Source of the DNA: Chlorophyllum brunneum
Lineage: Eukaryota; Basidiomycota; Agaricomycetes; Agaricales; Agaricaceae
Assembly: GCA_963576785.1 (NCBI GenBank)
Contig: OY756149.1
Coordinates: forward strand, 992,001 to 1,056,000
DNA: 64,000 nt
Direction of reading: 5' to 3'
Positions 60,201-64,000 of this stretch are shown here, piece by piece (within the stretch, counting starts at the first letter, position 1; the number at the start of each line of letters is the position of its first letter). Made by a program: the position numbers and the translations under genes. The notes beneath the pieces are model-generated. The model was not told the DNA's origin. It saw only the letters and a list, made by a program, of their open reading frames with translations, and made no database searches.

Positions 60201-63200
60201 AATAAATGTAAATCGAGGAAGCGAAGTTCACTTACAGAGGTGTTACCTGTGTATCACTGATTAAATCCCTCAGCGTCGTCTTCACTCTCTCAACAACTCT
60301 CGTCCTCGCTTCTGCCCCCAGCCTCTCTGTATGGATCTCTCTTTCCCAGATCCCAGTGGCGACGCCAAAAACACTTGATGAGGGAACAAAATTTAGCCCG
60401 GCACACTCAGGCACCAAATGACCAAACAAGAACACGTTCGGCAGGACTTCCTCCAATATCCTCAGTTGTCCCGCCTCAGTGCGCTCCAACACGAGATCCA
60501 ACAGCTCTACTGGAGCACTGAATGCAGCCAAATTGATGTCCTGGGTCGGGCCTCCGAGAAGTAGCTCAATGTGTAGATTGAGGGTAGTTGCAATGGTCTC
60601 AATAAAGCTCACGTAGCCGCCTTCTGAGACAAAATACTCTGCCCAGCACATCAGCACCCATCGGATAGTCATGCAAGAGATACACACCATGAGCACCCAA
60701 AACAGCTCTGACAACATCGAGGTCACCGGTGGTCGTACTCGGATCTTGAGTCAGCACACCTCCCAATATGTTTCCAACAACACCATCCAGTTCGTTCCCC
60801 TTGGGTTTTAAGTGCTTGGGCAAGTCACCCTTGCTGACAGCCTGAATCACGTCTAATGCTGTCTTTCTCGTCTTTTCGGAGTCGTTCGCGTTCGTAGCAA
60901 TGACACCCAGAAGGGCATGCCACAAATCCAAAGTCCTGTCTTCATTCTTGCGTCGGGCGATATATGAAAAGAGTAGGGGTGCCGAGAATTCGAGCAGTAA
61001 TGGTGCATGAGTTTTCAAGAGTCCATCAAAACTCTGCAATGCATGTCTCGTCAGCACCGGTAAATCTATAATTCAGGCACAAGCGAAAACGAACCTCGGC
61101 AAAGGCCTGATTCTCAAATAACCCCTCTTTAAACTGATCAAGTATACACTCCAAAAATTTGACATCCTCTTTCACCGCGTCCGCACTTCCTGCTCTCAAC
61201 AGTGCATCAACCCTCTGCACGCTCTCGACCAAGACTTCATGCACTAACTCCCCAACCCCGGTCATTGCGTGTGTACCCTCCTTATGGTGATCAAACAATA
61301 CCTTCGAAAACGTCGCAACAAGTCCTGGATTTGACTTCGTGGCATCCTTCAACCTGGCCCTCAGAACACTCCATGCCGCACTCCTCAGTATCGTGTCCTC
61401 TTCCTGTCCAGCCACAACTGTTGGCGAAAGCCCGGAATCCAGCCTTTCAAGAGCATCCAAGTTCTGCGCAACGAGCCTTGCAGCTGCACGCTCTTCGACT
61501 TTTAGTCTTCCAGCCTTAATCTCCTCCCACACCTTCCCAAACTGATTTCGTGCAAGTCTCTTCGCTTCTTCTCTGAAGTCAGCGTTCCCACCAGGTATGA
61601 GGCCGGACGATACCTGGGCGACGCCCTCTTCATTGGATTTCATCCCGTCAAGAATGACCCTTCGAGCCATAAACACTGTACATTCCAACACGGCCGAAAG
61701 AAATGCTGCTGATGTTACAGCACGATGTAATGAGCTCAAGGCTCGACCGTCGAGGGCTGCCCAGAGCGATGCGAAAAGGTCTTCGAGAGGTGTCTTCGTC
61801 CCCGATGACGCCATGATCTGATGCCGAACAATTAGAGTATGGATAATCCCGAGGAGAGAAGCTTACAGAAGAAGGTATGGTCGAGAGTATAATTACAACC
61901 GTCGGATATCCTTGAACAGGAGAACCAGAGCACCCTAATTGTAGGAATTGTAAGAATTCCTGGTAAGCCAAAGAAGACTTGACGCCTTTCTGTTGCCCGT
62001 CCGGTTTCTGTTCTGGCTCCTGGCTTTCATCTTCCTCAACTTCCTCTTCTCCACCGTCATCATCATCTGACTCTTCTCCCTCCTCTGGATTAACAGCGTG
62101 GCAGCTAACGAGATCGGTGTCCCAACAACTAGGGAAATCTAAAGAGATGTTAACCACCGCAGAATTCCGTACCGGGGAATGGAAATGCATACCTTTGATA
62201 AATGTCAACAATGACTGCCACATAGCCCCTTGAACTAGCGTATCCGGTTCGACCCAAGCAGATCTAAGCACGGCAGAACTCAACACCGGTAAAATCTGCG
62301 CCATATGCCCTATGAACAGTGTGAGCGTCATCATACCCTGCTTCTCAGACAAAACCGGGGAAAGAATGCTCACGTTTATGACCATCAAGGAGCTTCATCA
62401 ACAACCCCCAACCAGCCTTCCTCACATTCGGTTGTCCAAAACCAAAGCTTTCTGCACCACCGTCAAGATCACCCACAGGTCCCGAATCGACAAAGGGTGC
62501 ATTTTCGGCATGGTACAATACCGTCCACAACACTGGATTTCTCAAAAGCGCCATAACTTCGTCCGCAATACCATCCTTGTCCATTTCTGTGAACCCAGAC
62601 TCAGCAATAAATATTAAGCCCTAACCACGGGCGTCCAGACACGAACTCACCGAGGAACCACCTCAACCCACCCAATCCACCAATCCTTAGTCTAGCTTTT
62701 CTATCCACCTCGCTCTCGTCATATTCCTCCATTCTACTCCTCCCGGGTTCTCCCTCTGTTCCTGCCCTACGAGCAGCAACAATCGCGGCGGTCAACTGGT
62801 GTTGTTTACTCACCACCCCACCTTTTACTCCGCCGCCTCCAGATCTTTGATTCTTCGAACCGGCAGTAACGGGTGGTGTAGGGGCGGTACTCGCTGAATT
62901 TGGATTTAGGTAGGCGTAAACCCCAAGTGGATCCATTATCGTGCGTTGGACGAATCCAAAAACCGCATTTCTGGCCATGGCGTTGAGTATATAGAAACGT
63001 CCATCTATCTCTTCATCTCCTTGTGCTTCTCCTGAAGTGCCCGGGGTATATCGAACGACTGAATCCCAGGATTCCTTGCCAACATTGCTGACACTCTTCT
63101 CAATATCGTGAACTATCACACACCAGCTTCCAAGCACACTCTCCACTTCCTCGTTTGTTGCTGTTTCCTTTAGGTAGAACAAGATATGATCCCGCACTTC

Positions 63201-63793
63201 TGGAATTTTGAGAAGATTGAAGTGGTCAGAAATAGCGAGTAGTCGGACGCGTCGAGAAGGGTGAATGAATAATGATGGAACATAATGCATCTACGCAATG
63301 AAACAACCCAAAGATATCAGACTAACGGCGCGAAAGATAAGACGAAACGTACCCAAGCAGGGATCATCTCAACTAGACTCGCTACCACACTCACATCATC
63401 GCCACTATTACTCTGCACTCCAGGATTCACCACTCTCTCAATCCACGCACTCCCCAATTCCTCAAGTGCTCTAATTTTCGACACCTGTGCCTTCTTCCCT
63501 ACAGTCTTCAATACCACAACCAGCTCTGGCGGAAGCCTCCTCGCAAGTCCACCAACATCCAAAGGATCCGGTTGAGCCCTGACGGGTTTCACAGGTGGGA
63601 TATAAGCCTTCACTCTCGGTTCCTTCTTTGCATCTTTCTTCCCTCTTCCCGACTTCTCTTTATTTTTTGGCTTACCGGGCTGCTGCTTCGCCGAGGAAGA
63701 TTCGAAATCAATCCCAAGTGCGGTCGCGACTTTCTTCTGATGTTTTTTTCGTGTGGCGGATGTTGCTGAGGATTTGCTGTGAGGCTTTGGCAT
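57214..63793 (-). CDS. LTN1: E3 ubiquitin ligase listerin (ribosome-associated quality control)
   Basis: RING E3 ligase that ubiquitinates nascent chains on stalled 60S subunits. A multi-exon gene of about 6.6 kb, with protein on the order of 1,800-1,900 aa (not counted exactly). The N-terminus MPKPHSKSSATSATRKKHQK is basic and is followed by the listerin N-terminal domain with LARRLPPELVVVLKTVGKKA and SKIRALEELGSAWIE. Long HEAT-like middle. The C-terminal RWD-like region holds RWRAWLLAVQQTIWSHNGRI. The RING-CH ends the protein: VECAICYSIISMMDGSLPKK, then CKTCKNKFHAGCLYKWF and TCPLC. All zinc-binding Cys/His are present, and the gene stops with LLA-stop at 57216-57214. Individual middle introns were not all fixed. 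Confidence 0.9.
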
Positions 63794-64000
63794 AACGGGG
63801 CTGTGTTGGGGGTCTAATCTATGCCAGACAATCGCCTCTCAGTAGAGCGGATCTCTTGGGATCTCCGAGCCACGATACGCCTGTCTAGTTCGCGATTTGT
63901 GCGAGGACCGAGGGGCAGTGTAAGGATACACTTGCATTTCAATCGGATTGGTATTAGTTATCAGCACTGTTATGATTCACAATGACGTTGTGCACGTGAT
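63794..64000. other. Upstream flank of LTN1
   Basis: Promoter side of listerin up to the window edge. No gene or site recognised. Confidence 0.4.

Overview
This is a stretch of fungal nuclear genome, most likely from an Agaricomycete (mushroom-type) basidiomycete. Protein genes are cut by many short introns (mostly 48-60 nt, GT...AG with a few GC...AG). Gene order is compact on both strands, and the gene set is basidiomycete-like (basidiomycete-style SIN3, listerin, Furry/PAG1, RPN1, snurportin, S1 nuclease). Two tRNA families carry short introns. There is no rRNA, virus, CRISPR or autonomous transposon. All exon joins were made by eye from reading frame, splice signals and family resemblance.

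Layout. 0-4.5 kb: the 3' end of one MFS transporter and a complete tandem paralogue with 16 exons. 4.6-9.0 kb: three minus-strand genes, snurportin, histidinol-phosphate aminotransferase and a secreted S1/P1 nuclease. 9.2-9.5 kb: two identical tRNA-Ala genes in convergent orientation. 9.6-17.6 kb: an Hpm1-type histidine methyltransferase, the SIN3 corepressor (minus) and a divergent aldehyde dehydrogenase. 18.2-20.6 kb: a tandem pair of uncharacterised single-TM proteins. 21.2-26 kb: a glyoxylate/hydroxypyruvate reductase and two PAH-domain-only relatives of SIN3. 27-30.8 kb: a B-type cyclin and mitochondrial ribosomal protein uS15m. 32.4 kb: a small two-exon orphan gene. 33.2-36.6 kb: RPN1. 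38.3-46 kb: the giant PAG1/Tao3/Furry gene. 46.2-50 kb: MLH1, divergent from a small CBS-domain protein. 50.1-52.4 kb: a seven-helix receptor-like protein. 53 kb: tRNA-Asp. 53.4-54.9 kb: seipin. 55.2-56.5 kb: a broken or unresolved glycoprotein gene. 57.2-63.8 kb: listerin (LTN1).

Most genes are conserved housekeeping functions: chromatin repression (SIN3), cell cycle (cyclin B), proteostasis (RPN1, LTN1), DNA repair (MLH1), lipid droplets (seipin), polarity (PAG1), snRNP import (snurportin). There is no single pathway cluster. The most notable lineage-specific signal is the pair of PAH-only 'mini-SIN3' genes at 22.8-25.9 kb, 7-10 kb from full-length SIN3. They keep the SIN3 intron positions and phases inside each PAH repeat but lack PAH3 and the HDAC-interaction region.
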